DNA from: Erinaceus europaeus
Taxonomy: Eukaryota > Chordata > Mammalia > Eulipotyphla > Erinaceidae
Assembly (NCBI RefSeq): GCF_950295315.1
Contig: NC_080185.1
Span: forward strand, 48,527,237-48,591,236
Direction: 5' to 3'
DNA: 64,000 bases
Positions within the stretch are counted from its first letter, which is position 1; every line of letters starts with the position of its first letter. A model generated the notes under the pieces. It saw nothing but the letters and a program-made list of their open reading frames with translations, was not told the DNA's origin and did not search any database. A program made the position numbers and the translations under genes. Positions 35,169 to 46,604 of the stretch are shown here, piece by piece.

Positions 35169-36310
35169 TTATTAGTCTCTTGTCTGATGTACCACATGTA
35201 AAGATCTTCTCCCTTTCTGGGAGGAGTCGTTTTGTTTGGGTGATAGTTTCTTTTGCTCTGCAGAAACTTTCAATTTGAAGTAATTCCAGTGGTTTATTTT
35301 TGTTTTAATCTTCCCTGCAATTGGGTCAATGTCATCAAGGATGTCCATGAGATTTAGATGGGAACAATTTTCATCAATATTTTCCTCTAAGTATTTGATA
35401 GTTTTTGGTCTAATATCCAGGTCCTTGATCCATTTGGACTTGATTTTTGTTTCTGGTGAGATAAAGTGCTTCAGTTTCATTCTTCTACATATTTCAACCC
35501 AGTTTTCCCAGCACCGTTTATAGATGAGAATCTCCTTCCTCTGTTTAATAGTTTGGGCCCCCTTATTAAAAATTAGATGTCTATAGGTGTGGGGGTTTAT
35601 TTCTGGGCTTTCATTTCTAGTCTCTGTGTCTATTTTTGTTCCAGTACCAGGCAGTTTTGATTTCAGTGGTCTCATAATACAGTTTGAGATCTGGAAGTGT
35701 GTTGTCTCCATTTCTGTTTCTTTTTCTCATAATTGTTTTGGTGACAGTAAGTGTTTTCTGGTTCCAGATACATGACTGTAATTTTAGTTCTATTCTCTTA
35801 AAAAACTTGGTGGGACTTTGATAGGTATCACATAAAAGTTGGATATGGCTATGGGTAGAATATTCATTTGATGTTAAATTTTCCAATCCATAAGTATGGG
35901 ATTTCTTTCTACTTCCTTGTATCATTTTCTATTTCAACTCAGTTTTTCTAGCACCATTTATTGAAGAAAGCATTCTTTCTCTATGTAATAGTTTGGGTTC
36001 CCTTATCAAAAATTAGATGTACATACCTGTGTGGGTCTATTTCTGGACTTTCAATTCACTTCCACTAATCTGTGTATCTATTTATATTCCAGTACCAGAC
36101 ATTTTTTATTCATACAATGACCTTAATTTAGTTTGAGATCTGGGAAAAATGCTTCCATTTCTGTTTCTTTTTCTCAAGATTGTTTTGGTGGTTATGCTTT
36201 CTGGCTCCAGATAATTGTTTGTAATTTTTGTTCTATTCGCTTAAAGATAATGGATGGGGCATTGATGAGAATTAATTAAAGTTACATAGCTCTAGGTAGA
36301 ATATTCATTT
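35165..36310 (-). pseudogene. L1 ORF2 C-terminal fragments, one segment present twice
   Basis: The frame 35172-35711 (minus) encodes part of ORF2 after the RT core, with [14 protein letters not shown] and ISPETKI blocks. 35617-35925 overlaps upstream. 35926-36310 repeats the sequence equivalent to about 35480-35870, so either two L1 copies are joined or the segment was tandemly duplicated. Many stops and shifts. Confidence 0.8.
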
Positions 36311-36990
36311 AAGGGGGGATTCCAGAAGATGGCGGAATGAGAAGCTCCTAGTGGCTTGAGCTCTGACCACATCTACTGGAAACGGTAGGATTTTTTGCCT
36401 TTAGTAGGCCAGTCAATAAGGGGTCCTAGCGGTGACACCAAGGAGGAGACTATAACTTAATTTGGGTTAAAAATAGAGTAAAAAGAAAGGGAAAAGAAAA
36501 AATTTTCTTTTAAGTTATTATTCCCGAAGTGAACTCCCCCCTCATAACCAGTCCCTGGGGACCAGAGATCTGCTCCTAGCAGGCTCCCCTGCTGAGCTTG
36601 TTTCTTTACCAAGATTCCTGTCCCACCAGGGGGTGCCATTCATTCCAATTATATTCCCTTCTGAAACCTTTGGCCTTTTTTCTTTCTAAGTAGCCAATCA
36701 GCTGCCTCTGCTCAGGGGGCCTGAGGCCATCTGAAACCATCCAGCTGAAGACAGGACAGGGTTTTTTTACTCTGTTCTATTTTATTATCAATACAAGATA
36801 AACACGTACCCCTTTCCCCTCTCCTTCAGGTTGACCAGAATGAACTCTTAATGTATTTTCCATTGCTAGGGGACCATGTGTCTTATTCACTGCTAAAAAT
36901 AACTTATTTCACTTTTTCTACTGCCCCTACCCAACTTCTCCCTCCCCCCCGCATAGCTAATTAAATTATAAAAATTAAATAAATAAATAA
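36311..36990 (+). mobile_element. L1 5' UTR (promoter head)
   Basis: Begins GGGGGGATTCCAGAAGATGG and continues collinearly with 62139-62420 and, for its first part, 61664-61830. An AAGATGGCGG motif close to the start resembles the YY1 site at the start of other mammalian L1 5' UTRs. The ORF1 that should follow is absent. Confidence 0.7.
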
Positions 36991-36995
36991 AAAAC

Positions 36996-37343
36996 TGTTG
37001 GATAGTATGCCAGCTCCCCCTGGCTTCTGCTTAAACATATGCCTATATAGGGATAGATTTAATCCCATTCAAAGCTTTGGTCTATTTACATAAATCACTT
37101 TTACATTTACATAAAGCACCACACACCCTCCAGGGCATTGGTTCAATCCCGACTGTTTCATGATGTTTTTGCTCCACCCCTCTCCTTGTCACACCCTGAT
37201 CCTCTCCTTGTCACACTCTGATTCTCACCAGTCATTTTTCTCTCCACCCTCTCTATATCACATCCTGTTTTAACCCTACTTGGAGAGTATAAAAACAACT
37301 GCTCTTCTGATTAAAGACACTTGGAAATTGCTTTCTGGCTCTG
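36996..37343 (+). mobile_element. Partial class II ERV LTR
   Basis: Starts TGTTGGATAGTATGCC and is collinear with the reverse complement of both proviral LTRs. It includes TATAAAA near 37288 and ATTAAAG near 37308, then stops inside U5 at CTTTCTGGCTCTG. It is joined to gag in opposite orientation. Confidence 0.85.
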
Positions 37344-38190
37344 GGAAAAGGCATTCGTGGTCTCTGATTCCCTGTCTGGAGGCAGGGTTGCCCTGACTGG
37401 AGGCGGGGTCACAGTCTATTTTCTGGACATTGGTTACGCCAATGCCCTTGGCGACCGCCCTGAAAGCAAGCCCCTTTTTGCTTATGTAAGGTAGCTGCAT
37501 AGGCCTGTAACATAGGTCCTTGAAAAGAGCTTGATCTGAGATCCTTGTAGCTATAATCCAAGTATCTGGGTGTTCATTTTGAAGAGTGATACAGGCCTGC
37601 CGAAAATGCGGAAGCATTCCATCCCAGACTATGGATCGCAGGAGGAGAAAACGAGCGTCAGGATTATAAATCTTCCTTTCCAAACTCGACTGGACCCTGG
37701 CAATTAATTTAGCGAGGGATTCATCAAGTTCTTGTTGAAGGGAGAGAATGGGGGCTGAGGCCGCTCCCATGGGTGGTGTTAATTGCTCCCATGCTTTTAA
37801 TGCACACAGGCATACCTGATCAAAATACCCCGGTGGAAACTTGGCTTCCGCCTGTTGAATCCCTGTTTGTAATTGGCCTGTTCCAAACAATGCATCAAAA
37901 TTCCCCTCTGGCTGATTTTGAATATTTTTCCGCGATTGTTGTAAACATTCGTCACGAAAGAATGCCTCCCATTGCAGGAAGAGGGGGCCTGGGAGCGTAG
38001 CGTGAGTTACATCCCTCCAATCTTGGGGGGTATTAAGGTTCTGAAGCAGGCCTTGTAAAATGGACCTGGTCCATGGGGCATGAATACCGTCATCCTTGAT
38101 AGCCTGGCGTAGTTCCTTCAGGTCTGTGGCGGAATATGGATACCAGGCCTGAGGTTTTTGTATATTGGGGGCAACATTGACCGGAAATGT
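37344..38190 (-). pseudogene. Endogenous retrovirus gag fragment (capsid region)
   Basis: Collinear with 46345-47197 of the provirus and very similar to it. It encodes capsid sequence with the major homology region around QQELDESLAKLIARVQ. The frame here reads through the position where the main provirus has a stop near 46605. Its apparent C-terminal residues are LTR sequence read in reverse. A fragment of a structural gene, non-functional. Confidence 0.85.
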
Positions 38191-38597
38191 TACTATTTTT
38201 TAGTTGAAACGTTTTTTCACTGAGAGCTCAATAGATATCTTGCCGGTCCCTTCTGGCTTTTTGAGTTTGTGTGGAAAAGTATACTGATAGTCTTATAGGT
38301 ATTCCTCTGTTTGTGACCTTTTGTTTTTCTCTTACACCCTTCAGGATCCTTTCTTTATCCTAAATTCTTTCCTTTGAAACTATCATGTGTCTTGGTATCT
38401 ACAGGTCTGGGTTAATTATGTTTGGGACTTTCTGGGCCTCTTGAATCTTACTGTCCTTTCTGTTGTTTAGGGCAGGGAAGCTTTATTCTACTATTTACTG
38501 TAGGATGCTTTCTTCCCTTTCCACTCTTTCTTCCTCTGGTAGGCCAATTATGTGTATGTTACTTCTTTTAAGGTCATCCTATATATCTATGTTGTTG
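38191..38597 (-). pseudogene. L1 ORF1 remnant
   Basis: On the minus strand the text around 38480-38560 corresponds to the IIGLPEEE-type stretch and following region of L1 ORF1, the RNA-binding protein. Full of stops and shifts. Confidence 0.5.
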
Positions 38598-38599
38598 TT

Positions 38600-39045
38600 T
38601 ATGTAGGGAAATTGTGAGGTTGTGGTACAGACAGGCAGGACTTGACCTGAGGAGTGTGTCTATCTTGTCAGTTTCTCTCTTTCTACTGAGAGGTTGAACA
38701 AGAAAGGACAGGAGTAACCCCAAAGGTTTGCCTCGTCTTGTCAGATTCCCTGCCTCACAAAGCACCCTGCAACTTTTTTTCTGCCTCCAGGAGGCCAGCA
38801 TTCCTTAAAACATTAAGATAGCTACCGCGTGCCCCACCCTGCAATACTTGATACTATGGTCCGCCTTTTATTATCTACATATCAATATTTTGCTTTGTCT
38901 AACAAATGACTTAGGCCTCCACCCTATTCCCCCACCTATTCTGCTCATTTATTATATTATTTTTCTACACTCAAGACTACAGGGTATTATTAATCCTACC
39001 AGTTAAACCCCTAGCAACAGTTGCTAAAGAAGCCCCTACCTTTTT
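38600..39045 (+). mobile_element. ERV-derived 3' internal fragment
   Basis: 38600-38790 resembles, in reverse complement, 41180-41360 of the provirus, the stretch before its polypurine tract (TGACCTGAGGAGTGTGTC, AACCCCAAAGG). 38800-39045 is unassigned. Confidence 0.45.
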
Positions 39046-39055
39046 CTTTTTTAAA

Positions 39056-40400
39056 AATTTTTTTTTATTTAAGAAAGGATTAATGAACAAAACCATAAGG
39101 TAGGAGGGGTACAACTCCACACAATTCCCACCACCCAATATCCATAAACCACCCCCTCACATGATAGTTTCCCATTCTCTAGCCCTCTGGGAGCATGGAC
39201 CCAGGGTCATTGAGGGTTGCAGAAGGTAGAAGGTCTGGCTTCTGTAATTGCTTCCCTGCTAAACATGGGCGTTGATTGGTCAGTCCATACTCCTAGTCTG
39301 CCTCTCTCTTTCCCTAGTAAGGTGTGTCTCTGGGGAAGCAGAGCTCTAGGACACATTGGTGGGGTCTTCAAACCAGGGAAGCCTGGCCAGAATATTGGTG
39401 GAATCTGGAACCTGGTGATTGAAAAGAGAGTTAACATACGAAGCCAAACAAATTGTTGAGCAACCATGGATCCCAAGCTTGGAATAGTGAAGAGGAAGTT
39501 TTAGGGAGGTACTCACTGCAAACTCTAGTGTACTTCTGCTTTCAGGTATATATTTTGCAGTAGTTTATGGATATGCGTGAACATAAGCTCTCTCTCACAG
39601 AAACTGGTGTATATCTAGGTGATGGGACTTTGTTAGAAAGTGAACCACCTGAGATGAAATTAGAGTGTACTATAAAAGGAAAGGTCTCACCCGAGTAATG
39701 AAGCTGAAGGGTTGTCATTCCACACGTGAAATCTCTGGACACAGTCTGATGTGAAGCATATTGAGGTGGAAATTGTTGCATTGGTTAGGTTGTGATTGGT
39801 GGATGCAATATTATTTGGTATGGATTGGGAGACACATACGGGAAAGTGGGCCCTATCCAAGGGTTCCAGGACTGGGGGAAGTAGGGGCTCTATAGTGGAG
39901 ATGTGAGGTTCCTGCTGTCTTAGGGTTCAAAAAGACAATCGATAGTTAATGTTATCATCACATTATTTGGTAATTGGGTTAACTCTGAAAAGTCCTTTTG
40001 TTAGGGTTTGCTGTACAGTATCCAGTATCTTGTATATAGCTGTGCTATTGGATGCTTCTAATCTACTTGGTCTGGGATTTTGAGAGAGTCCGCATATCAA
40101 ATACACAACCTACATATTAAAAAGTTTCAGTTTGTGTTTTGAGAAACTTTGAGACATACAACTGATTTTCCCCCTCTCATATTAATTAACTACTGATTTA
40201 TATGTCTACATTTTGCTAAGAGTGTACATAAACATCATTCCCACCACCAAAAGATTGTGAACCATCCCTCTCACCCACTCCCACCCCCCACTGGCCCAGG
40301 AAGCTGCATGTATACCCCTCACCACAGGGTTTTTACTTTGGTGCCCTACTTACAATATGATCAGGTCCTGCTGTTAGTTTCCCGTTCAGATCTTCTTACT
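39056..40400 (-). mobile_element. 3' UTR of the split L1
   Basis: Collinear with 27804-29215 reversed, well preserved throughout. Tail T-run at 39056-39064. Confidence 0.9.
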
Positions 40401-40670
40401 CAACTTCTGTTGATGAGTGGGATCATCCCAAATTCATCTTTATCTTTCTGACTTAGTTCACTTAACATAATTCCTTCTAGCTCTGTCCAAGATGGGTCAG
40501 AGAAGGTGGGTTCATTGTTCTTGATAGCTGCATAGTATTCCATTGTGTATATATACCACAGCTTTCTCAGCCACTCATCTGTTGTTGGGCACCTGGGTTG
40601 CTTCCAGGTTTTAGCTATTATGAATTGTGCTGCTATGAACATAGGAGTACACACCTCTTATTGGTTGTGT
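40400..40670 (-). pseudogene. L1 ORF2 C-terminal end, downstream of provirus
   Basis: Carries [14 protein letters not shown] through to the natural-looking stop after residues that end PLINRS. It is the continuation of the ORF2 portion at 48365-49857. Confidence 0.9.
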
Positions 40671-41135
40671 GTTGCCGGGATAGCCTGAGGGTACATCTTC
40701 CCGAGCTAGTGCTCTCTGGGTTGGAGAGAACTCAACTAGAGCCAATCTAGGCTGCTGTGTGGGAGAGGGATCAGGAACTCGTGCCGCACTAACTTCACAG
40801 GAGATACACTCTGGAACTCTCAGAGCCAGAAAGCCATTTCCAAGTGTCTTTAATCAGAAGAGCAGCTTTTTTTATACTCTCCAAGTAGGGTGGAAACAGG
40901 ACGTGATATAGAGAGGGTGGAGAGAAAAGTGACTGGTGAAAATCAGAGTGTGACAAGGAGGGGATGGAGCAGGCGAGAATCCTATCACTGAACCACCAAT
41001 GCCCTTGAGGGAGTGCTTTATGTAAATGTAAAAGTATTTATGTAAATAGACCAAAGCTTTGAATGGGATTAAATCTATCCCTATATAGGCATATGGTTAA
41101 GCAGAAGCCAGGTGGAGCTGGCATACTATCCAACA
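40671..41135 (-). mobile_element. 3' LTR of provirus
   Basis: 465 bp, TG...CA ends in the element's own orientation (TGTTGG...CCGGCA). TATA-type motif near 40870 and ATTAAAG near 40850 on the minus strand mark U3/R. Confidence 0.93.
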
Positions 41136-41152
41136 TCTCCCCCTTTCTTTTT
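41136..41152 (-). other. Polypurine tract
   Basis: On the minus strand, AAAAAGAAAGGGGGAGA directly precedes the LTR start, the expected plus-strand primer of a retrovirus. Confidence 0.85.
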
Positions 41153-43009
41153 AACTATTTTCCATAGTATCAGGAGTGTGGGGCACTTTGTTAGGCAGGG
41201 AGACTGATAAGAGGCACACCTTTTTGGGGTTCTACTGTCCCACTGTCCCTCCTTGCTCTACCTCTCCGTTGAGAGAGAGACTAAGAGGATTGACACACCC
41301 CTCAGGCTCAAGCCCTTCCAAGCTCAACCATATCCTCACAATTCCCCAACATCTCCCTCTTACTCAATGGCCATATATAACTGGGTCAATGTCTGTAAAA
41401 GGCTTCATCTCTGTCAGGGGAATAGCAGTGTAGGGGTGAACAGAAACCTTTTGGGAAGAAAGCAGAATGATAGTGTGTAAGTGTCTTCAAAAAGAACTAG
41501 CACAAGACAGGGAGGGATAAGTAAGAGTAGCAAGAGACAGAGTGAACCTGATGGGTGGAGGAGTGGGGGCCTGATAAGCCGAGGGGCTAGAGGGGTGATC
41601 TGGCATTGCAAAATCCCGAGTCAGCTGGTGGAAAGTTCTATGAACTGCTACAGTCATTCTTCAAGAAGTCCAGCAGTATAAAAGGAGTGTCCAGCAAGTT
41701 CTATAGAAGCATCAGTCCAATGTCAACGGCCAGGAAATAAATGCCGCACATCTATCTTGATGGAGGAGGACGGCCACTGGAACTTTTCTTCTCTGTAGAG
41801 AGTGACCTGGAACCGCCAAAACATGATGGGCAAAACAGAAGCAGGGAGAGCAGACACCGATGGTTGAGAGAAGGCAGTAGGAAAGTCTTGTCCTTTGGAG
41901 TCTGTGAATCAGGTTCTCCAGATCGTGTCAGTTCACATCATGGGTTTCGGGGGATGGCTGTAATTGTGGGTGATGTCAGAGGTCAGGGGTCCAAGATGGA
42001 TTTCTGGAGATTCTATATGAGCAGATGCTTCTTTATGCGAAGGCTTGTCATAGCTGTAGTCAATTACTTATGAAAAAACTTTGTAACAAATTAGAAGTTT
42101 ACTACAATTGATAACTCAATGATTATAATTGGTTTAGGTATCTTTATAATTTCGTGTAAAGGTCATCTTATGTGACCTCATGTTGCAGTCTCTATATAGC
42201 AAAATTTTCATACTGAATTTTAAGTCACATATATTGATTCTTAACTATTTTTACATTGGGTTTTTAAGCAAACTCAGGTTACTAGAGTTAACACATTTTA
42301 GTGACAATTTTTTTGGTACATTTACAATATCAGATTTATGCTAAATTTGTTGTGGATACATTTCCACAAGATAGCTTACAGGACATTTTTGGGGGCCCTC
42401 CAAAAAAGTCCTGTATAGAGGATTTGTATTTTAACTTAGGAGATGATGAATTGTCACATTGGATATTTAGAGTTTTACCTTAAACACTCAGTTACTTTAA
42501 TGAATTGATTTTACCTCTTCTCGTAAGAATGTAGCTTCGAAGTTACAATTTAACCGTTAAGTTAATGTTTACCAAACTTGAAACACGCATATTAAACATA
42601 TAGTTTATAACACACAGGAGGAGAAAACTTGTAAATAAGATATATCATTTCAAATGTGAATTTAGATCTACTGTCATAGTTGAACCATCTTTACTCACAC
42701 AGTTTAAGACTAAACATTTCATATTTATATCAAGCCTTAAAAAAGAAATCAAAAAGAGGAATGAACAATTTTTGGACTGTTTCTGGACGTCTCCAGAAAC
42801 CATGGCTGCATCCAGCCATTTTACATAAAGTCAGTTAACTTTCAGAGTACTCTGAGCACAATGGGTCGTACAAAAATTTTGGTCACTCAACTCACTCAAT
42901 TTTTTTTTCACTCATTCACTCACAAAACACAACTGGCCAGTCATAGCATAAGACATTCGGTGGGGGAGAGTTCTGTGAATCAGATTTTTTTTTATTCTGC
43001 CATGCTGTA
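41153..43009 (-). other. Proviral 3' region without env
   Basis: About 1.85 kb between integrase and polypurine tract. No minus-strand frame longer than about 67 residues and none resembles an envelope (no signal peptide, furin site or transmembrane pattern seen). Composition becomes AT-rich at 42050-42850. This is the arrangement of intracisternal-type elements, or an ancient env deletion. Confidence 0.7.
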
Positions 43010-44428
43010 TTATGGATGCTGGGGTGCATCCTGTAGCCAGTCCTCTTGCAGCCAGTCTTCTTGCACTGTTTCTTGTTCTTCAGGAATATCAGCGCCATCA
43101 TGTGGGTATTGCCGGACATGGCAGGCAGGAACCCAAACAGGCTTGGAGTAATTTTGTGGAAAAATGCATGTGAAACCCCTCCCCATAGTCAACAGGGGGT
43201 CAGGTCCTTTCCAAATTTTATCAAGTGGGTCTTTCCATTTGACTTTAATAGCTGGGAGGGTGGGTGGTGTTTGCCAATGAAGAATAATAGGAGGTTGGTC
43301 TGAGATTTTGTAAATATTAAAGAGATTTAATGCAGTTAAGGCTTTTGCCAGCTGGATATTGGAGGAGTACATTTCCCCTTTTTCTTTGTTTAATTGAGCC
43401 TTAAGAGTTTGATGGTCCCTCTCAACAATGCCTTGACCCTGTGGCTTATACGGAATGCCTGTAGTATGAGTAATGTTCCAGAGGGAACAAAAATCTTTAA
43501 ATTGTTTGCTGGTAAAAGCAGGTCCATTATCCGTTTTAAGTTGAAGAGGTAAGCCCATTACAACAAAACAGGAGAGCTTATGGCTTATAAGCTTTGTTGA
43601 GTTTTCTCCAGTCTGAGCTGTAGCCCACATAAACTTAGAGAAGGTATCAATTGAGACGAACACATGTTTTTGTTTGCCAAAGATGGGTATGTGGGTAACA
43701 TCAATTTGCCAAAGAGCGTTGGCTTTTAAACCTCGAGGATTAACCCCCAGATTCTGAATAGCAGGTGTTTTGATTAGACCTGCACAGGAGGAACATGTAG
43801 CAAGAATACGTTTTAACTGTGGCAGAGGAATATCAGGAAATCGAGCTCGAAGACCTTTAAGATTAACATGGATTAGGGAATGAAAGTCAGCAGGATTAGA
43901 GACAGAGGCTAGGAGAATTCCTGTGGAGGCAAGGTGGTCATCGGCTGCAGCATTCCCTTCGGACAGGGGACCAGGAAGAGGGCTGTGGGAACGTAGGTGC
44001 TGAACATACAGTGGTTGGGTTCGAGAACAGAGCATAGAGGCAATTTGAATTAAAAGAGGAGAAAGTGGGTTGTCATCAATTCTTACATAAGATCGAGCAA
44101 GCCATGGAAGTAAGTTAACAGTATACACACTGTCAGAAAAAAGGTTGAAGGATTCTGGTACAACTTTTAATGCAAGGAAAACAGCATAAAGTTCTTTGTA
44201 CTGAGGGGAATTGTCAGGAAGTTCAGTGAAGAGAGGTTCGGGGTATTGCTGGTCTGGATAATATATAAGGGCAGCAGCTCCCTTTTTTCCACCATCAGTG
44301 AACACTGTAGGAGCAGAGGGGATGGGACCTCGAGAGAAAAGTTTAGGTACTAGTAGAGGCAACAGAGGTAAAGAAGCTATCAAATTATTAGGGGGGAAAT
44401 GATTATCTAATTTTCCTAGAAAACCCAT
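43010..44428 (-). pseudogene. pol: ERV pol: RNase H and integrase, 472-residue open frame
   Basis: RNase H: FTDGG (D45), E79, FSDS (D99) and D163 are all present. Integrase: zinc site H183/H187...C212/C215; catalytic D243 (WQIDVTH), D300 (KTDNGPAF) and E336 (GIVERD), with 35 residues between the last two as in retroviral integrases. A C-terminal domain follows with WVPACHVR. The C-terminus ends in a short repeat (EDWLQ twice). The open Met is not a real start: the product would be part of a Gag-Pro-Pol fusion. This part is intact, but the upstream RT is in another frame, so no whole polyprotein can be read. Confidence 0.92.
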
Positions 44429-44600
44429 TAAACTTATGGCAAAATGAGAATGGTGGCATATGAGCCATTCTGTATCTGTGAGAGAAAGGGAAGAATGATT
44501 GAATCTGGTTCCCTTCCTAAGACCTGAACCGATTTGTTTCTTCCTTGGTGAACCATAAATGCTAAGGCATCAATCTCGGTAAGGAGTCTTGGAGCTCCGC

Positions 44601-45383
44601 CTACTGGTGTATGAAGCCATTCGAGAATGCCCCTGTGGGGGTGGAGTTAAAGATTAGAAGATTTACTGGAGAGGAGGGGGAGAACCGAACGAGGTGCATG
44701 TCCTGGAGAGCCTGGTTAACTTTTTCCAGTGCCAAGGAGGCTTCGGAGGTTAACATACGCTTTGAGGAGGGCTGTTTGTTTCCTTTTAACAGTTTTAAGA
44801 GTGGTTGCAGGCAGCTCGTAGGCAGATAAAGATACTGCCTAAGCCAATTCAAATTACCAAGAAAGCTTTGTAAATAAGCAAGAGTGAGATTTGAAGCAAA
44901 AGTAACACAAGGTTTTAAAGGACGAATCTGTGTTAGGGAAATCTCTGAGCCTAAGAAAGATATTGGAGGGATTAGCTGTATCTTCTCAGGAGGTACATTA
45001 AGTCCACTTCTCTTTAAGGCAGGGATTAGAAAATCACGTAGGGTGGAGAGATCTGTATCTAATTCTCCCCATATTAACACGTCATCCATGTAATGAAAAA
45101 CCTTAAGGCCCTTATGAATATATGGAAAAAGGGAAGATTTAACAGCCTCTTGACAAATAGTAGGACTATTAGTCATGCCCTGGGGCAATACGAGCCATTC
45201 AAATCTCTTGGCAGGGCTGGCATTATTAATAGAAGGAACAAAGAAAGCAAAACATTTACAATCTTGTGGGTGTAAAGGAATAGAGAACAAACAATCCTGT
45301 ATATCAATAGATATGATTGGAATTCCTGTGGGAATCGCGGAAGCAAGGGGCAAACCCCTTTGGGGGGAGCCCGAAACCTGCAT
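44601..45383 (-). pseudogene. pol: ERV pol: reverse transcriptase palm and connection
   Basis: The frame holds ISIDIQDCLFSIPL (motif A Asp, residue 27), LPQGMTNSP (66-74), the catalytic YMDD (98-101) and thumb/connection sequence. The RT fingers lie upstream (45384 to about 45620) in a different frame, so a frameshift near 45420 breaks the gene. A second break separates it from RNase H between 44600 and 44430. Reverse transcription is the family role; this copy is broken. Confidence 0.92.
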
Positions 45384-45620
45384 GGTTTTATTAACTGCAC
45401 AAAGATCTTGGAGGAGGCGCCATTTTCCTGAGCGCTTTTTTAATCACAAAGACTGGAGTATTCCATGGGCTCTGAGAATGACCAATGTGTCCCAAAGCTA
45501 ACTGCTCTTGGAAGAGTTCTTTTAAAATTTCTAGCTTCTCCCTAGGCAAAGGCCACTGTTCCACCCAGACAGGCTCATTAGAAAGCCAATCTAAGTGGGG
45601 AGTTCTGTTACGAACAGTGA
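45384..45620 (-). pseudogene. pol: ERV pol: reverse transcriptase fingers
   Basis: Minus-strand translation gives the N-terminal RT region, with a [13 protein letters not shown] block and PVFVIKK, just before the palm fragment but out of frame with it. Confidence 0.75.
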
Positions 45621-45639
45621 CAGTTAGTATTGGGGGTGC

Positions 45640-45975
45640 TGGTTGGGTCTAGCAGTCTCACAGGAGTGAATGTGGTGTCCTGCAGAGGTGTCTGAGGATA
45701 TCACTACATCTAAAGATTCCAGCAAGTCTCTTCCTAATAAATTGGTGGTTATATCAGCTATTAAAGGCTGAAAGTGTCCGGTAGTCGCTTCTGGATCATC
45801 CCACAGAAGGGAATCTTGTGTGCGGAATGCCTGAGTCAATCCTCCAACACCATGTAAGCGTGGTCATGGGAGGAGTTCCCTACTCTGGGGAACCTCTGCT
45901 TCTCTTAATATTGTCTTATCTGCTCCCGTGTCAATCAAACACTTAAAAGGAATATTACCAATATTTACTGTCATA
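45640..45975 (-). pseudogene. pro: ERV aspartic protease (pro)
   Basis: The active-site DTGAD is encoded at 45919-45933 (minus strand) and the C-terminal NLLGRDLL block near 45730. An in-frame TGA (reverse complement of 45864-45866) interrupts between them. The family enzyme cleaves Gag and Pol polyproteins as a dimer; this copy would be truncated. Confidence 0.85.
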
Positions 45976-46359
45976 GTTGGGTGACCCCTTTCTAAAACAG
46001 GGGTGGTCCATAAAATGTCAGGCTCCGAATTCGAGCTGTTCTCTTGCTACAGCCGGTTATTTCTATGCTGGAAATTCCCACATACTGCGGGTTCCTCCTT
46101 CTGCTCACGCTCTGTTATTGTTACTTGGCGTGGTGGGTGTAGCGACTGATTGGGTCCAAGCTGGGCTTCTGTTTGTGGAAGAAGGGCACAGCACCAAGCA
46201 GGTGTCCAGCTTCCTTCCCTCTTGGAGGCGGGGCTAAGGGAAGCCCCACACCTAGTTTAAATCCCTGTTTACATTTGGCAGAGGCATACCATTCATATGG
46301 AACCTTGACCAAAAATCTCTCCTCCAGTGAAATCCTTTCTGGCATCTGGGACAAATCAT
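45976..46359 (-). pseudogene. ERV gag/pro linker region
   Basis: Between nucleocapsid and protease. A betaretrovirus often has a dUTPase here, but I could not identify dUTPase motifs. Frame 46121-46435 is open but unassigned. Confidence 0.4.
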
Positions 46360-46566
46360 TCATGGTCTCTGATTCCCGGTCTGGAGGCAGGGTTGGCCTG
46401 ACTGGAGGCAGGGTTGCGGTCTTTTTTCTGGACACTGGTTACGCCAATGCCCTTGGCGACCGCCCTGAAAGCAAGCCCCTTTTTGCTTATGTAAGGTAGC
46501 TGCGTAGGCCTGTAACATAGGTCCTTGAAAAGAGCTTGATCTGAGATCCTTGTAGCTATAATCCAA
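46360..46566 (-). pseudogene. gag: ERV gag: nucleocapsid
   Basis: One zinc knuckle is visible as C-F-Q-G-G-R-Q-G-H-W-R-N-Q-C. The second Cys of the C-x2-C-x4-H-x4-C pattern is Gly here. A Pro/Gln/Cys-rich tail follows. The nucleocapsid normally binds genomic RNA; with the altered knuckle this copy is probably impaired. Confidence 0.8.
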
Positions 46567-46604
46567 GTATCTGGGCGTTCGTTTTTAAGAGTGATACAGG
46601 CCTG

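Noticed and set aside
41414..41611. A Leu-rich 65-residue minus-strand frame in the provirus 3' region, considered as an env remnant or accessory gene.
   Set aside because: No signal-peptide/cleavage pattern convincing enough, and no other envelope features around it.
45976..46359. A possible dUTPase domain upstream of protease, as in betaretroviruses.
   Set aside because: I could not find any dUTPase motif in the three minus frames.
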